64,000 bases of DNA from Vondammii sp040505895 (lineage in GTDB: Bacteria; Pseudomonadota; Gammaproteobacteria; Chromatiales; Chromatiaceae): the NCBI GenBank assembly GCA_040505895.1, contig JBEVXU010000012.1, positions 124,001 through 188,000 on the forward strand, given 5' to 3'. The position numbers and the translations under genes are program-made. The notes under the pieces are model-generated. The model was not told where the DNA came from and did not search any database. It saw only the letters and a program-made list of their open reading frames with translations. How positions within the stretch are numbered: the stretch's first letter is position 1; each line of letters opens with the position of its first letter. Positions 34,042 through 42,361 of the stretch are shown one piece after another.

Positions 34042-34698
34042 TTGCCACTGGCCATTTTCGATCTAGATAACACACTGCTGGCAGGTGATTCCGACTACCT
34101 CTGGGGCGTCTTTCTCGCCGAACAGGGGGTAGTGGATGGTGACCACTATGAGCGTGAAAATGAGCGCTTCTACCAAGAGTACAAGGATGGCGAGTTGGAT
34201 ATTTTTGAGTTTCTTCGCTTTTCCCTAACGCCTTTGAAAGAGCATTCACTGGATCAACTCTTCGCTCTCAGGGGGGAGTTTATGCGGAAAATGATTGAAC
34301 CGATTATTCTTCCTGCAGCAAAAACACTGGTGGATAAACATCGCAGTGCCGGTGACACGCTGATGATCATTACCGCTACTAACGCCTTTGTCACAAGTCC
34401 GATTGCCGAGAGCATGGGAATAGATCACCTACTGGCGACCAACCCGGAGATGATTGATGGACAGTATACGGGGGAGGTGGCCGGAACCCCCTGCTTCCAA
34501 CAGGGTAAGGTGGAGAGACTGAAACAGTGGCTAAAACAGCAGGGAGCAGACCTCCAGGGGAGTTATTTCTACAGTGACTCTCACAACGACATACCGCTAC
34601 TGCAGCAAGTTGAGAAACCGGTGGCAGTCGATCCTGACGATACCCTTAGAGAGGCAGCCAAGCAGCAGGGATGGCCGATCATCAGCCTGCGAGACTAG
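34042..34698 (+). CDS. HAD-superfamily phosphatase, SerB-like (subclass IB)
   Basis: 218 residues from a TTG at 34042 that gives M-P-L-A-I-F-D-L-D-N-T-L-L, with AGGAG upstream; the longer frame from 33940 adds residues with no family match. Motifs: FDLDNTLLAGDSD (nucleophile Asp), MIITATNAFVTSPIAE (motif II) and YFYSDSHNDIPLLQQV (motif IV). The cap domain is the four-helix type seen in phosphoserine-phosphatase-like proteins. The substrate is unknown; relatives act on phosphoserine or small sugar phosphates. Confidence 0.85.
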   Translation: MPLAIFDLDNTLLAGDSDYLWGVFLAEQGVVDGDHYERENERFYQEYKDGELDIFEFLRFSLTPLKEHSLDQLFALRGEFMRKMIEPIILPAAKTLVDKHRSAGDTLMIITATNAFVTSPIAESMGIDHLLATNPEMIDGQYTGEVAGTPCFQQGKVERLKQWLKQQGADLQGSYFYSDSHNDIPLLQQVEKPVAVDPDDTLREAAKQQGWPIISLRD

Positions 34699-34766
34699 GA
34701 GGCTGTCCGAGAATAGAAGAGCCTACTGCGGAAAAGCTGTTTTGGCCCTTATTCTCGGACAGTCTC
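34699..34766. repeat. Long inverted repeat after the HAD gene
   Basis: GAGGCTGTCCGAGAATA (34699-34715) and its near-perfect reverse complement TATTCTCGGACAGTCTC (34750-34766; 16 of 17 match) enclose a 34-base loop. The left arm starts one base after the stop codon. There is no T-tract, so it is not a standard terminator; it could be an RNA-stability element or a small mobile palindrome. Confidence 0.6.
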
Positions 34767-34865
34767 CCAGTGCTAAATAGTGAGGTCTCCTGAATTGTTA
34801 TTAGCAAAAAGGGATTCCTCGTATATCCTTAGAGCAGTGCTGGAAAAATAGGGAGATCAACCCTC

Positions 34866-35099
34866 ATGCAGATAAAGCCTTTCTTTCCCGTTTTTATCGT
34901 CTTGGTAGGCGTGATCATCTACGCCTACTACGCCCCAAAAGAGAGACCGGAGCGGGCCATCAACCTGACCCCGAAGGAGTATATCGAGCTGGTGCAGAAG
35001 AACAGGGCGGAAAAGCTCAAGCAAGAGAAGGAGAAGCAAGCGGCGAATATTCCACCCGAGGAGAAGAGCAAACTAAATGACGAAACGAAGCAAGAGTGA
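34866..35099 (+). CDS. Small membrane-anchored hypothetical protein
   Basis: 77 residues. The N-terminal hydrophobic helix (PFFPVFIVLVGVIIYAYYAP) is followed by a highly charged, Lys/Glu-rich helical tail (NRAEKLKQEKEKQAANIPPE), so it is probably a bitopic inner-membrane protein with a coiled tail. A GGGAG ribosome site precedes the ATG. I do not recognise the family. It ends eight bases before the MITE-like element at 35107. Confidence 0.65.
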   Translation: MQIKPFFPVFIVLVGVIIYAYYAPKERPERAINLTPKEYIELVQKNRAEKLKQEKEKQAANIPPEEKSKLNDETKQE

Positions 35100-35106
35100 C
35101 CTTTAA

Positions 35107-35343
35107 CCTAGAATCTGCAGTTGGACGGGGTGAAGTGTGCGTTTGCGGGGGTGCAGGGCAAGGCACAACGACGCGTAATAGTCATTCTATTCCAAGGAGT
35201 TGTCACGCCGCCATGCGCCACCGCAAGCGTGCAATTCACTCCGTAGCATGGCTCACCCGGCAGGCGAAAGTGTAAATTGATATCAATGGTTTTCATATCA
35301 GCAACATAGCCTCAGAATGGCGCGGTCAACTGCGGAATCTAGG
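35107..35343. mobile_element. 237-bp MITE-like element, copy 1, with TTTAA target duplication
   Basis: Begins CCTAGAATCTGCAGTTGGAC and ends GTCAACTGCGGAATCTAGG, which are imperfect inverted ends. It is flanked by the 5-bp direct repeat TTTAA (35102-35106 and 35344-35348). The element is the same length as, and clearly similar along its length to, the one at 42362-42598; both share the core TTCTATTCCAAGGAGTTGT and CAAGGCACAACGACGCG. It has no coding frame of its own, so it is non-autonomous. Confidence 0.85.
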
Positions 35344-35370
35344 TTTAAGGAACCTCTGAGTCCCTTGTGC

Positions 35371-35793
35371 TCACTGGTCAACCTCATCCCTATGTCGCCG
35401 ACAGAACGGACGGTTATCGGGGTTCTCCACCGCATCGACGATAGCGGTGACAAACCGGCCCAGCTCATCGGTACTCACCACCTCCAACATCCGGTTGAGC
35501 AGCTCGGGGTCAACCATGGCGTCGACTGAGCGTCCGTCGCTGAGAGAGACGGAAACTCCGGCGGCATGAACCTGACCCTCTCCCTGCTGCTCAAGAAACA
35601 GCGACTCATTCATATCCAGCATCTCGTCGTAGTAGGCTTCGATGCTCTCCATCAGATCATCATCAGTATCATCTGGAATGGATACCAGATAGCCCTGCTC
35701 TTCATGGACAGACTCGGGCTCCAGTCCCTTCTCCTTGAGAAATTTGTCAAAAAGTGCCCACGGGCGTTGGTCGAAAAAGATATATTCCAGCAT
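35371..35793 (-). CDS. Conserved-looking hypothetical protein
   Basis: 140 residues, acidic, no signal or membrane segment. The N-terminal part MLEYIFFDQRPWALFDKFLK looks like a compact alpha/beta domain; a central segment (DDTDDDLMESIEAYYDEMLD) is strongly acidic and helical; the C-terminal end includes RFVTAIVDAVENPDNRPFC. I do not recognise a function. It is convergent with the upstream membrane protein gene across MITE copy 1 and divergent from hoxF. Confidence 0.65.
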   Translation of the reverse strand: MLEYIFFDQRPWALFDKFLKEKGLEPESVHEEQGYLVSIPDDTDDDLMESIEAYYDEMLDMNESLFLEQQGEGQVHAAGVSVSLSDGRSVDAMVDPELLNRMLEVVSTDELGRFVTAIVDAVENPDNRPFCRRHRDEVDQ

Positions 35794-36060
35794 GGTCTCT
35801 CTATTAATTTTCAGTCACTACTGTCAGTGAAGCGACAGTGGATAAGGAGGTTCAACAGGGAGTAGATCCTACCCCGTCACAGCCAACATTGAAATATTGG
35901 AATAGCATGATTGCAACATACTGAAAGCGAAAATAATATTTCCCGGTTTCTTCATTACAAATTCCCCAATATTGGATTATATTTAGCTTGTGTAGAGAGT
36001 GATTATTATTTACAAACATTACACTCTGAATAATATAAATAACCGCCACGACAGAGGCGC

Positions 36061-37860
36061 ATGATGTCTGAGAGAGATATTCAGGAAACCACCGGCAGAC
36101 TGCTGGAGAAATGGGACAGGGAGCCGGTGAATCTGCTGCAGATACTCATCGCACTTCAGCAATCACTGCACCATATTCCCGATCAAGCCGTTGACCTCCT
36201 CTCCTCCACATTGAACATCTCCCAGGCGTCAATTGAGGGAGTGATCGGCTTCTACAGTTTTCTCCACACCTCTCCTCGAGGTGAGTACGACATTCTCTTC
36301 AGCGACAATATTATCGACCAGATGCTGGGCAGCCGCTCACTGGCGACACAACTGGCGGAGCGTCTCTGTACCAACCCTGGCGACACCCGTTGCGACAAAC
36401 AGATCAGTCTCGACTACACCTCATGCACCGGAATGGGTGATCAGGGGCCTGCGGCACTGATCAATGGCTACCCTCTGACCTCCCTGACACCGGAGCGGAT
36501 CGATCGCATTACCGCGCTGGTGGAGATGGAGGTGCCCGTTACGGAGTGGCCGGAAGAGCTGTTTCATGTCAGCAACAACATCCGCCGCCGTGATCTACTG
36601 CTCGACAGCGACCTCCCTCCAGGGCGTGCCATTGAGAGTGCACTCACCCAGGGTGCGGGACGACTCCTAGATAGCCTTGGCAACGCCGGACTACGTGGCC
36701 GTGGTGGTGCAGGCTTCAAGACCGCAGATAAGTGGCGCTTCTGCCTCCAGACCGACCAAGAGCAGCGGGTGGTGGTGTGCAACGCCGACGAGGGAGAGCC
36801 CGGCACCTTCAAAGACCGTGTTCTGCTACAGAGTTATGCCGACCGGCTGTTCGAAGGAATGACTCTCTGTGCCGCCGTTGTTGGTGCTCAAAAGGGCTTT
36901 CTCTATCTGCGTGGTGAGTACCTTTATCTGCAGGAGCCGTTAGAGCAGGAACTGGAACAGCGCCGCAGCAACGGCCTGCTCGGACAAGCCATTCTTGGCC
37001 GAGAAGGATTTGATTTTGATATCACGATCCACCTGGGGGCTGGTGCCTACATCTGTGGTGAAGAGTCAGCCCTGATAGAATCCCTGGAAGGAAAACGGGG
37101 CATCCCCCGTATCCGCCCCCCCTTCCCGGTCACCCACGGCTACCTGGGATACCCCACCGTGGTCAATAATGTCGAGACCTTCATCGCCGCCGCCATGATC
37201 GCCGTCTATGGCGCCGACTGGTTTCGCGCTAAGGGAACCGAAGCCTCCACCGGCACAAAACTGCTCAGCATCTCCGGCGACTGTCAACGACCGGGCATCT
37301 ACGAATACCCCTTCGGCGTCACCCTCTCCGAGATACTCCACGACTGCGGCGCCGAAGAGACACAGGCGGTGCAGATTGCCGGCCCCGCCGGTCATTGGGT
37401 AGCCCCCGAAGAGTTCCACCGCACCATCGCCTTTGAGGACTTGGCTACCGGAGGCTCCTTCATGATATTCAACCGTAGCCGCAGCCTGCTTGAGGCAGTC
37501 AATAACTTCACCAACTTCTTTGTCCACGAGAGCTGCGGCTTCTGCACCCCCTGCCGTGTCGGTACCACCTTATTGAAAAAGCTGCTGAACAAGATCCTCA
37601 ACACCCACGCCACCCGCAAAGACATGGAGAGCATCGAGACCATCGGCACACTGATGCAGGAGACCAGCCACTGCGGCCTCGGTCAGACTGCCGCCAACCC
37701 GATTCTGACTAGCATGAAAAAGTTTCCGTTGATCTATAAGTCACGGCTGCGTACCACCAGTTTTGAACCCGCCTTCGATCTCGACGCCTCACTGGAAGAA
37801 GCGCGTCTGGCCACCGGTAGGGACGACCCAGGGGCACATCTCAAAAGGGGAGGCGTATGA
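36061..37860 (+). CDS. hoxF: NAD-reducing hydrogenase diaphorase subunit HoxF
   Basis: 599 residues in two parts. Residues about 1-160 are a NuoE-like thioredoxin-fold domain; its [2Fe-2S] cysteines are mostly gone (YTSCTGMGDQGPA has one Cys where two are usual, and the upstream pair is absent). The rest is NuoF-like: FMN/NAD segments RGRGGAGFKTADKW, CNADEGEPGTFKDR and GAGAYICGEESALIESLEGK, and the [4Fe-4S] motif ESCGFCTPCRVGT with CGLGQ. HoxF moves electrons between NADH and the hydrogenase. It overlaps hoxU by ATGA (37857-37860). The fused NuoE domain places it with Ralstonia-type soluble hydrogenases. Confidence 0.95.
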   Translation: MMSERDIQETTGRLLEKWDREPVNLLQILIALQQSLHHIPDQAVDLLSSTLNISQASIEGVIGFYSFLHTSPRGEYDILFSDNIIDQMLGSRSLATQLAERLCTNPGDTRCDKQISLDYTSCTGMGDQGPAALINGYPLTSLTPERIDRITALVEMEVPVTEWPEELFHVSNNIRRRDLLLDSDLPPGRAIESALTQGAGRLLDSLGNAGLRGRGGAGFKTADKWRFCLQTDQEQRVVVCNADEGEPGTFKDRVLLQSYADRLFEGMTLCAAVVGAQKGFLYLRGEYLYLQEPLEQELEQRRSNGLLGQAILGREGFDFDITIHLGAGAYICGEESALIESLEGKRGIPRIRPPFPVTHGYLGYPTVVNNVETFIAAAMIAVYGADWFRAKGTEASTGTKLLSISGDCQRPGIYEYPFGVTLSEILHDCGAEETQAVQIAGPAGHWVAPEEFHRTIAFEDLATGGSFMIFNRSRSLLEAVNNFTNFFVHESCGFCTPCRVGTTLLKKLLNKILNTHATRKDMESIETIGTLMQETSHCGLGQTAANPILTSMKKFPLIYKSRLRTTSFEPAFDLDASLEEARLATGRDDPGAHLKRGGV

Positions 37861-38570
37861 GCAACCAGTTCACTATCGACGGCCTGGTCGTTCCCTTCAA
37901 AGAGGGAGAGAGCATCATGGATGCAGCCCTGGCGGCGGGAGTCTATATTCCTCACCTCTGCCACAATCCGGAATTTCACCCTCACGGCAGCTGCCGACTA
38001 TGCACGGTCAACGTCAACGACCGCCCCGTTACTGCCTGCACGACTCCTGCCTCTGCCAATGCCAAGGTCGAGAACGAGACCCATGAGATAAATACACGGC
38101 GGCGTCTGCTGCTAAAGATGCTCTTCGTCGAAGGCAACCACGTCTGCCCTGCTTGCGAGAAGAGCGGCAACTGCCAACTCCAGGCTGTGGCCTATCACTG
38201 CAGCATGCTGGCACCGGAGTTCACTCATTTTTATCCACGCCGCCAAATAGATGCCTCCCACACCGAGACCATCATCGACTTCAACCGGTGCATCCTCTGC
38301 GAACTCTGCGTCAGGGCCAGCCGCGATGTAGATGACAAGAACGTTTTTGCCATTAGCGGCCGGGGCATTGAGGCCCATCTGATAATCAACTCTCCCAGTG
38401 GCAAACTAAGGGATTCAGCATTCCATAGTGACGACAAGGCGGCCCACGTCTGTCCCGTGGGTGCAATACTGCCGAAGCATAAGGGTTACGATGTTCCCAT
38501 AGGCGAACGGCTCTACGACCGCGAATCGATCAGCCTGGTGGGCGATGTAGCCCAGCACGAGGAGGAGTGA
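37857..38570 (+). CDS. hoxU: NAD-reducing hydrogenase small diaphorase subunit HoxU
   Basis: 237 residues, NuoG N-terminal-like. The [2Fe-2S] ferredoxin motif is CHNPEFHPHGSCRLCTVNV with CTTPA; next HVCPACEKSGNCQLQAVAYH holds an H-x-x-C-x-x-C-x5-C cluster; then the [4Fe-4S] motif NRCILCELCVRAS and a C-terminal AHVCPVGAI. These clusters relay electrons between HoxF and HoxY. It is coupled by ATGA to hoxF and lies one base ahead of hoxY. Confidence 0.96.
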   Translation: MSNQFTIDGLVVPFKEGESIMDAALAAGVYIPHLCHNPEFHPHGSCRLCTVNVNDRPVTACTTPASANAKVENETHEINTRRRLLLKMLFVEGNHVCPACEKSGNCQLQAVAYHCSMLAPEFTHFYPRRQIDASHTETIIDFNRCILCELCVRASRDVDDKNVFAISGRGIEAHLIINSPSGKLRDSAFHSDDKAAHVCPVGAILPKHKGYDVPIGERLYDRESISLVGDVAQHEEE

Positions 38571-38571
38571 G

Positions 38572-39111
38572 ATGGCCGATAAAATCAAAGTCGCCACCGC
38601 CTCCCTCGCCGGCTGTTTCGGCTGCCATATGTCGATCCTCGATATCGACGAGCGCATCATTGATCTGGCCGAGCTGGTGCAGTTCGACCGCACACCGATC
38701 ACCGATATCAAGCGGGTCGGTGAGTGTGATGTCGGCATCATCGAGGGCGGCGTCTGCAATGCAGAAAACGTAGAGGTGCTGCGTGCATTTCGCCGCAAGT
38801 GCAAGATTCTTGTCGCTCTCGGCGCCTGCAGCATCAACGGTGGCATTCCCGCCATGCGCAACCAGTATCAACTGGGTGAGTGCCTTGAGGAGGCCTACCT
38901 CAACGGTGCCAATATTGAAGATGCACAGATCCCCAGCGATCCGGAGCTGCCGTTGCTGCTGAACAAGGTGCACCCGATCCATGAGGTGGTGTGGGTAGAC
39001 TACTTCCTTCCAGGCTGTCCACCGTCGGCAGACACCATCTGGACCTTCCTGGAAGAGCTGCTTTCAGGCAAACCCATCGAATTCGCCTACCGGCAGATCC
39101 ACTATGACTGA
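38572..39111 (+). CDS. hoxY: NAD-reducing hydrogenase small subunit HoxY
   Basis: 179 residues, the short [NiFe] small subunit with only the proximal [4Fe-4S] cluster. Its cysteines are in LAGCFGCHMSILDID, LVALGACSINGGIP and FLPGCPPSADTIW. It lacks the Tat signal of membrane uptake hydrogenases, consistent with a cytoplasmic enzyme. It pairs with HoxH. Its end overlaps the hoxH start by 8 bases. Confidence 0.96.
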   Translation: MADKIKVATASLAGCFGCHMSILDIDERIIDLAELVQFDRTPITDIKRVGECDVGIIEGGVCNAENVEVLRAFRRKCKILVALGACSINGGIPAMRNQYQLGECLEEAYLNGANIEDAQIPSDPELPLLLNKVHPIHEVVWVDYFLPGCPPSADTIWTFLEELLSGKPIEFAYRQIHYD

Positions 39112-40612
39112 CAGAAACAACCGAGATATTGATCGTCTGGAGACAGTACAGAATCCAGAGACCTACCGCCGGGTCGCCATCGAGCCCATCACTCGTGTCG
39201 AAGGGCATGGCAAGGTATCACTGCTACTGGATGAGGATAACCGGGTACAACAGGCACGACTCCACATCGTCGAGTTTCGTGGTTTTGAAAAGTTTATCCA
39301 GGGACGACCCTACTGGGAACTACCGGTGCTGGTGCAGCGACTCTGCGGTATCTGCCCGGTAAGTCACCACCTCGCTGCCGGCAAGGCTATCGATCAGTTG
39401 GTGGGGGTGGATCTACTTCCACCGACGGCAGAGAAGGTACGCAAACTGACCCACCTGGGGCAGATGCTGCAGTCACACGCCCTGCACTTTTTCCACCTCT
39501 CCTCTCCCGACCTGCTATTCGGTTACGACGATGATGTGGCCCACCGCAACATCATCGGCGTATTGGCGGACTATCCCGACTTGGCAAAACAGGGTGTGCT
39601 ACTGCGCAAGTTTGGACAGGAGGTGATCCGCGTCACCTCCGGCAAGCGAGTTCACGGCAGCTGCGTCATCCCCGGCGGGGTCAACAAAGCCCTCTCCATC
39701 GAAGAGTGCGACTACCTGCAGAAGAATATCGCGCAGGTCATCGAGTGGAGCCAGGGAGCTCTGGCGCTGGCAAAGAAAATAATATTACAGGATGAAGAGA
39801 AGAATCGCCGTTTCGCCCGTATTGTCACCAATATGCTGAGCCTCTGTCGCGACGATGGTGCACTCGATCTCTACCACGGCGGACTGCGGGCAAAAGCCCC
39901 CGATGGCTCACTCATTTTCGACAAAGTGGACTACCGGCACTACGATGACTATATCCGCGAGCAGGTAAAATCCTGGAGCTATATGAAGTTCCCTTACATC
40001 ACTTCTCTAGGGAGTGATGAGGGCGCCTATCGCGTGGGCCCTCTGGCGCGACTCAACAACTGTGATTTTATCGATACGCCACTGGCAGAGGCGGCACGAC
40101 TGGAGTTTCGTGCCTTTGCCGCCGAAGGTCTTGTGCAGTCCACCCTCGCCTACCACTGGGCGAGAATGATCGAAATGCTCTACTGTGCCGAGGCGATACA
40201 GAAACTGTTGGCTGATCCACAACTCCAGGGTAAGGATCTACAACACCGTGGCGAAATGCGAAGCGAAGGTATTGGCGTTATCGAGGCTCCCCGCGGCACC
40301 CTCTTCCATCACTATAAGATTGATGACGATGGCCTGGTGACCAAGGCCAACCTGATTGTCTCCACCACCAACAACAACAGGGCGATGAATCAATCGGTAC
40401 GTCGTGTCGCAGCTGATCTACTTGATGGACAAGAGTTGACCGAACCGCTGCTCAACCAGATTGAGGTGGCGATTCGCGCCTATGATCCCTGTCTCTCCTG
40501 CGCCACTCACGCCTTGGGTAAAATGCCCCTGGAGGTGGAATTACTGGATGCAGAGGGACGGCAAGTGGATCGGCTGGTAAAAAATGCCGATGGATCGATG
40601 GAGAGCGGATAA
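39104..40612 (+). CDS. hoxH: NAD-reducing [NiFe] hydrogenase large subunit HoxH
   Basis: 502 residues. The N-terminal Ni-Fe ligand motif is RLCGICPVSHH and the C-terminal one DPCLSCATHALGKMP. The tail after the final His (ALGKMPLEVELLDAEG and on) is the extension removed by a maturation protease after nickel insertion; HoxW, encoded next, is the likely protease. It is the catalytic subunit of a group 3d bidirectional hydrogenase. The N-terminal segment before IEPITRVEGHGKVS is about 25 residues longer than in many homologues. Confidence 0.96.
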   Translation: MTDRNNRDIDRLETVQNPETYRRVAIEPITRVEGHGKVSLLLDEDNRVQQARLHIVEFRGFEKFIQGRPYWELPVLVQRLCGICPVSHHLAAGKAIDQLVGVDLLPPTAEKVRKLTHLGQMLQSHALHFFHLSSPDLLFGYDDDVAHRNIIGVLADYPDLAKQGVLLRKFGQEVIRVTSGKRVHGSCVIPGGVNKALSIEECDYLQKNIAQVIEWSQGALALAKKIILQDEEKNRRFARIVTNMLSLCRDDGALDLYHGGLRAKAPDGSLIFDKVDYRHYDDYIREQVKSWSYMKFPYITSLGSDEGAYRVGPLARLNNCDFIDTPLAEAARLEFRAFAAEGLVQSTLAYHWARMIEMLYCAEAIQKLLADPQLQGKDLQHRGEMRSEGIGVIEAPRGTLFHHYKIDDDGLVTKANLIVSTTNNNRAMNQSVRRVAADLLDGQELTEPLLNQIEVAIRAYDPCLSCATHALGKMPLEVELLDAEGRQVDRLVKNADGSMESG

Positions 40613-40694
40613 GTTCATAAAAAAGCAGTTGGCATACCACCTATCAGGAGATACTGTATCCGCTTGCCTGATAGGGGATGAATAACACCTGATA

Positions 40695-40755
40695 GAGGCG
40701 AACTTGTTCGCGACAGACTCCGAGGTGTGTTCATCGCGAACAAGTTCGCTCCTAC
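40695..40755. repeat. REP-like palindrome between hoxH and hoxW
   Basis: GAGGCGAACTTGTTCGCGA and TCGCGAACAAGTTCGCTCC form a long near-perfect hairpin around a short loop, ending CCTAC. It belongs to the same family as 46166-46229. It would form a strong mRNA structure between hoxH and hoxW. Confidence 0.7.
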
Positions 40756-40800
40756 CTGACATCCCAGATCATTACAGCACCATTGAGCAGCAAATCACCC

Positions 40801-41286
40801 ATGTCCAATAACCCACTACTAATCATCGGTTACGGTAATCCCTCCCGTGGTGATGATGCCTTGGGACCGGAATTTATCAGACGGATAGAGAGGCTGGAGA
40901 ACTTGTCCGGGTTTGACGCTCTCACCGATTTTCAGCTGCAGATAGAACATGCACTGGATCTGGAAGAGAGAGCGCTGGTGCTGTTTGTCGATGCCTGCGA
41001 GTCCGTCGGTGCACCATTTGAGTTTACACAACTGGCACCACAACAGGATGAGAGCTATAGCAGCCATGCCATGTCACCGGCAGCGGTACTTGCCGTCTAT
41101 CAGCAGATACACAAGCAACCACCTCCACCGGCTTTCCTGCTGGGAATACCCGGTTATCACTTTGAACTGGGTATCCCCATCAGTGACCTGGCAGAGAAAA
41201 ACCTCCAGGCAGCTACTGTTTTTTTTCAGACCCTTCTTGATAAGCCGGACCAGGCAACCTGGTCGACACTCTCGTTATCAAAGTGA
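40801..41286 (+). CDS. hoxW: Hydrogenase maturation protease HoxW
   Basis: 161 residues from the ATG at 40801 (MSNNPLLIIGYGNPSRGDDA). The HyaD/HybD-family motif GYGNPSRGDDALGP contains the nickel-sensing Asp; a second acidic/metal position is in VLFVDACESVG; the C-terminal PGYHFELG corresponds to the conserved His region. The family clips the C-terminal tail of the large subunit once nickel is in place. It is downstream of hoxH, separated by the REP-like hairpin. Confidence 0.93.
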   Translation: MSNNPLLIIGYGNPSRGDDALGPEFIRRIERLENLSGFDALTDFQLQIEHALDLEERALVLFVDACESVGAPFEFTQLAPQQDESYSSHAMSPAAVLAVYQQIHKQPPPPAFLLGIPGYHFELGIPISDLAEKNLQAATVFFQTLLDKPDQATWSTLSLSK

Positions 41287-41638
41287 TAACAGCAGGTATG
41301 ATCCCCATAAAACTCAAGTCGATGAACTATCGATGATTTAGCGCACTGAAAAAGATCTATTTCGAAACCGTGCATAGTGGTGGAGTAAAAGTTCGAACAG
41401 TGGTGCGACATGCCAGATTGTCAGTATTTTTATTGATATTTCTCTAACTCAAGAGAATCCGTTAATCAACCTACCGTTAGCCTTAATCCCCACATCTCAT
41501 TGTATTTATATATAAAACAGACCTAACCTTCACCCTTTCTGTAAATCAAAATCAAGCTTGGCTCGTTTATTGCCCACTAGCTTCAGATTACGTGTTTGAA
41601 CCCTAACACTAGAGTATAAGAACCTCAGGAGGCTCAAA
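41287..41638. other. Leader region of the Gly-Met repeat gene
   Basis: About 350 bases after hoxW. It contains the sigma-54 promoter at 41558-41573 and the AGGAGG ribosome site at 41627-41632. An AT-rich stretch lies at 41500-41520. No gene is evident. An enhancer site for a sigma-54 activator would be expected here but I cannot identify one confidently. Confidence 0.5.
41558..41573 (+). promoter_or_regulatory. Sigma-54 promoter of the Gly-Met triplet protein gene
   Basis: TTGGCTCGTTTATTGC matches the sigma-54 consensus TTGGCACGnnnnTTGC at all but one of the fixed positions, with GG (41560-41561) and GC (41572-41573) separated by exactly 10 bases. Transcription would start near 41585, about 54 bases before the ATG. 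Confidence 0.75.
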
Positions 41639-42172
41639 ATGAAGCTAAGAAAAAACAGGTTAGATCTCGGAGTTGCTATTTTGTCATGTGTCATAGCGGC
41701 GCTTCCATTAGCTGCTAATAGCAGTATGTCTGGAATGTCCGGCATGAATGGTATGTCCGGCATGAATGGTATGTCCGGTATGAACGGTATGTCCGGCATG
41801 AACGGTATGTCCGGCATGGGTGGAAGCAGCGATTCGACCTGCTCTCAGTGGACTAATAGCAAAAATGGCTGGGTCTGCACCCATCGAGTTGGTGGCGGGA
41901 TGTCCGGAATGAGCGGTATGTCCGGCATGGGCGGCATGAACGGTATGTCCGGAATGAACGGCATGTCTGGAATGAGCGGCATGAACGGTATGTCCGGAAT
42001 GAACGGTATGTCCGGTATGAACGGCATGTCCGGAATGAGCGGCATGAACGGTATGTCCGGCATGAACGGCATGTCTGGAATGAGCGGTATGAACGGCGTG
42101 TCCGGCATGAACGGCATGTCTGGAATGAGCGGCATGCAGGGTAATAGACCCTGGTGGAAGGTTTGGAAGTAG
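41639..42172 (+). CDS. Exported low-complexity protein made of Gly-Met-Ser/Asn triplets
   Basis: 177 residues. A signal peptide (LDLGVAILSCVIAALPLAAN) leads to two repeat blocks: residues 30-60 and 88-166. In both, Met falls at every third position with no phase slip (37 Met in the mature part; one is Val154), and Gly occupies the position before almost every Met, giving (Gly-Met-Ser/Asn)n. A 25-residue insert (61-87) has Cys68 and Cys80, and the tail is RPWWKVWK. The DNA is a 9/18-bp tandem repeat. A strong AGGAGG sits 6 bases before the ATG. I recognise no family. Possible roles are Cu(I)/Ag(I) binding by Met, or a structural envelope or sulfur-globule-type protein; both are inference. Confidence 0.85.
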   Translation: MKLRKNRLDLGVAILSCVIAALPLAANSSMSGMSGMNGMSGMNGMSGMNGMSGMNGMSGMGGSSDSTCSQWTNSKNGWVCTHRVGGGMSGMSGMSGMGGMNGMSGMNGMSGMSGMNGMSGMNGMSGMNGMSGMSGMNGMSGMNGMSGMSGMNGVSGMNGMSGMSGMQGNRPWWKVWK

Positions 42173-42184
42173 CCTGAAGTAACA

Positions 42185-42215
42185 GGGCCGGAGATGGTGT
42201 CACCATCTCCGGCCC
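42185..42215 (+). terminator. Hairpin terminator after the Gly-Met repeat gene
   Basis: GGGCCGGAGATGGTG and CACCATCTCCGGCCC are a perfect 15-base inverted repeat around one base, followed by TTCT. Its position just after the stop codon suggests it ends or protects this monocistronic mRNA. Confidence 0.75.
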
Positions 42216-42361
42216 TTCTAGATCGACCTACTTAGCACAGATGTTTCACCCTCCCAAAGCCACCCCGCCAATATAGGCAAACTGCTCTCATCCACAATCC
42301 GGCCCTCCTTATTATCGCCGTTTATTGAGAGAGCCTAATGAGCTGGTTGGTGCTGAATGAT

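Noticed and set aside
35974..35987. GG-N10-GC match upstream of hoxF as a sigma-54 promoter
   Set aside because: TTGGATTATATTTAGC matches only the GG and GC and little else in an AT-rich region; too weak to call, though hox genes are sigma-54 controlled in some bacteria.
41726..42136. Possible CRISPR-like or minisatellite array
   Set aside because: The repeats are 9/18-bp coding units with no spacers, in frame with a signal peptide and ribosome site, so it is a protein repeat.
41530..42206. Long open frames on the minus strand rich in MPDIPF and CRSFRTC-type repeats
   Set aside because: They are mirror translations of the Gly-Met tandem repeat; periodic DNA stays open in several frames. They have no ribosome site or family match.
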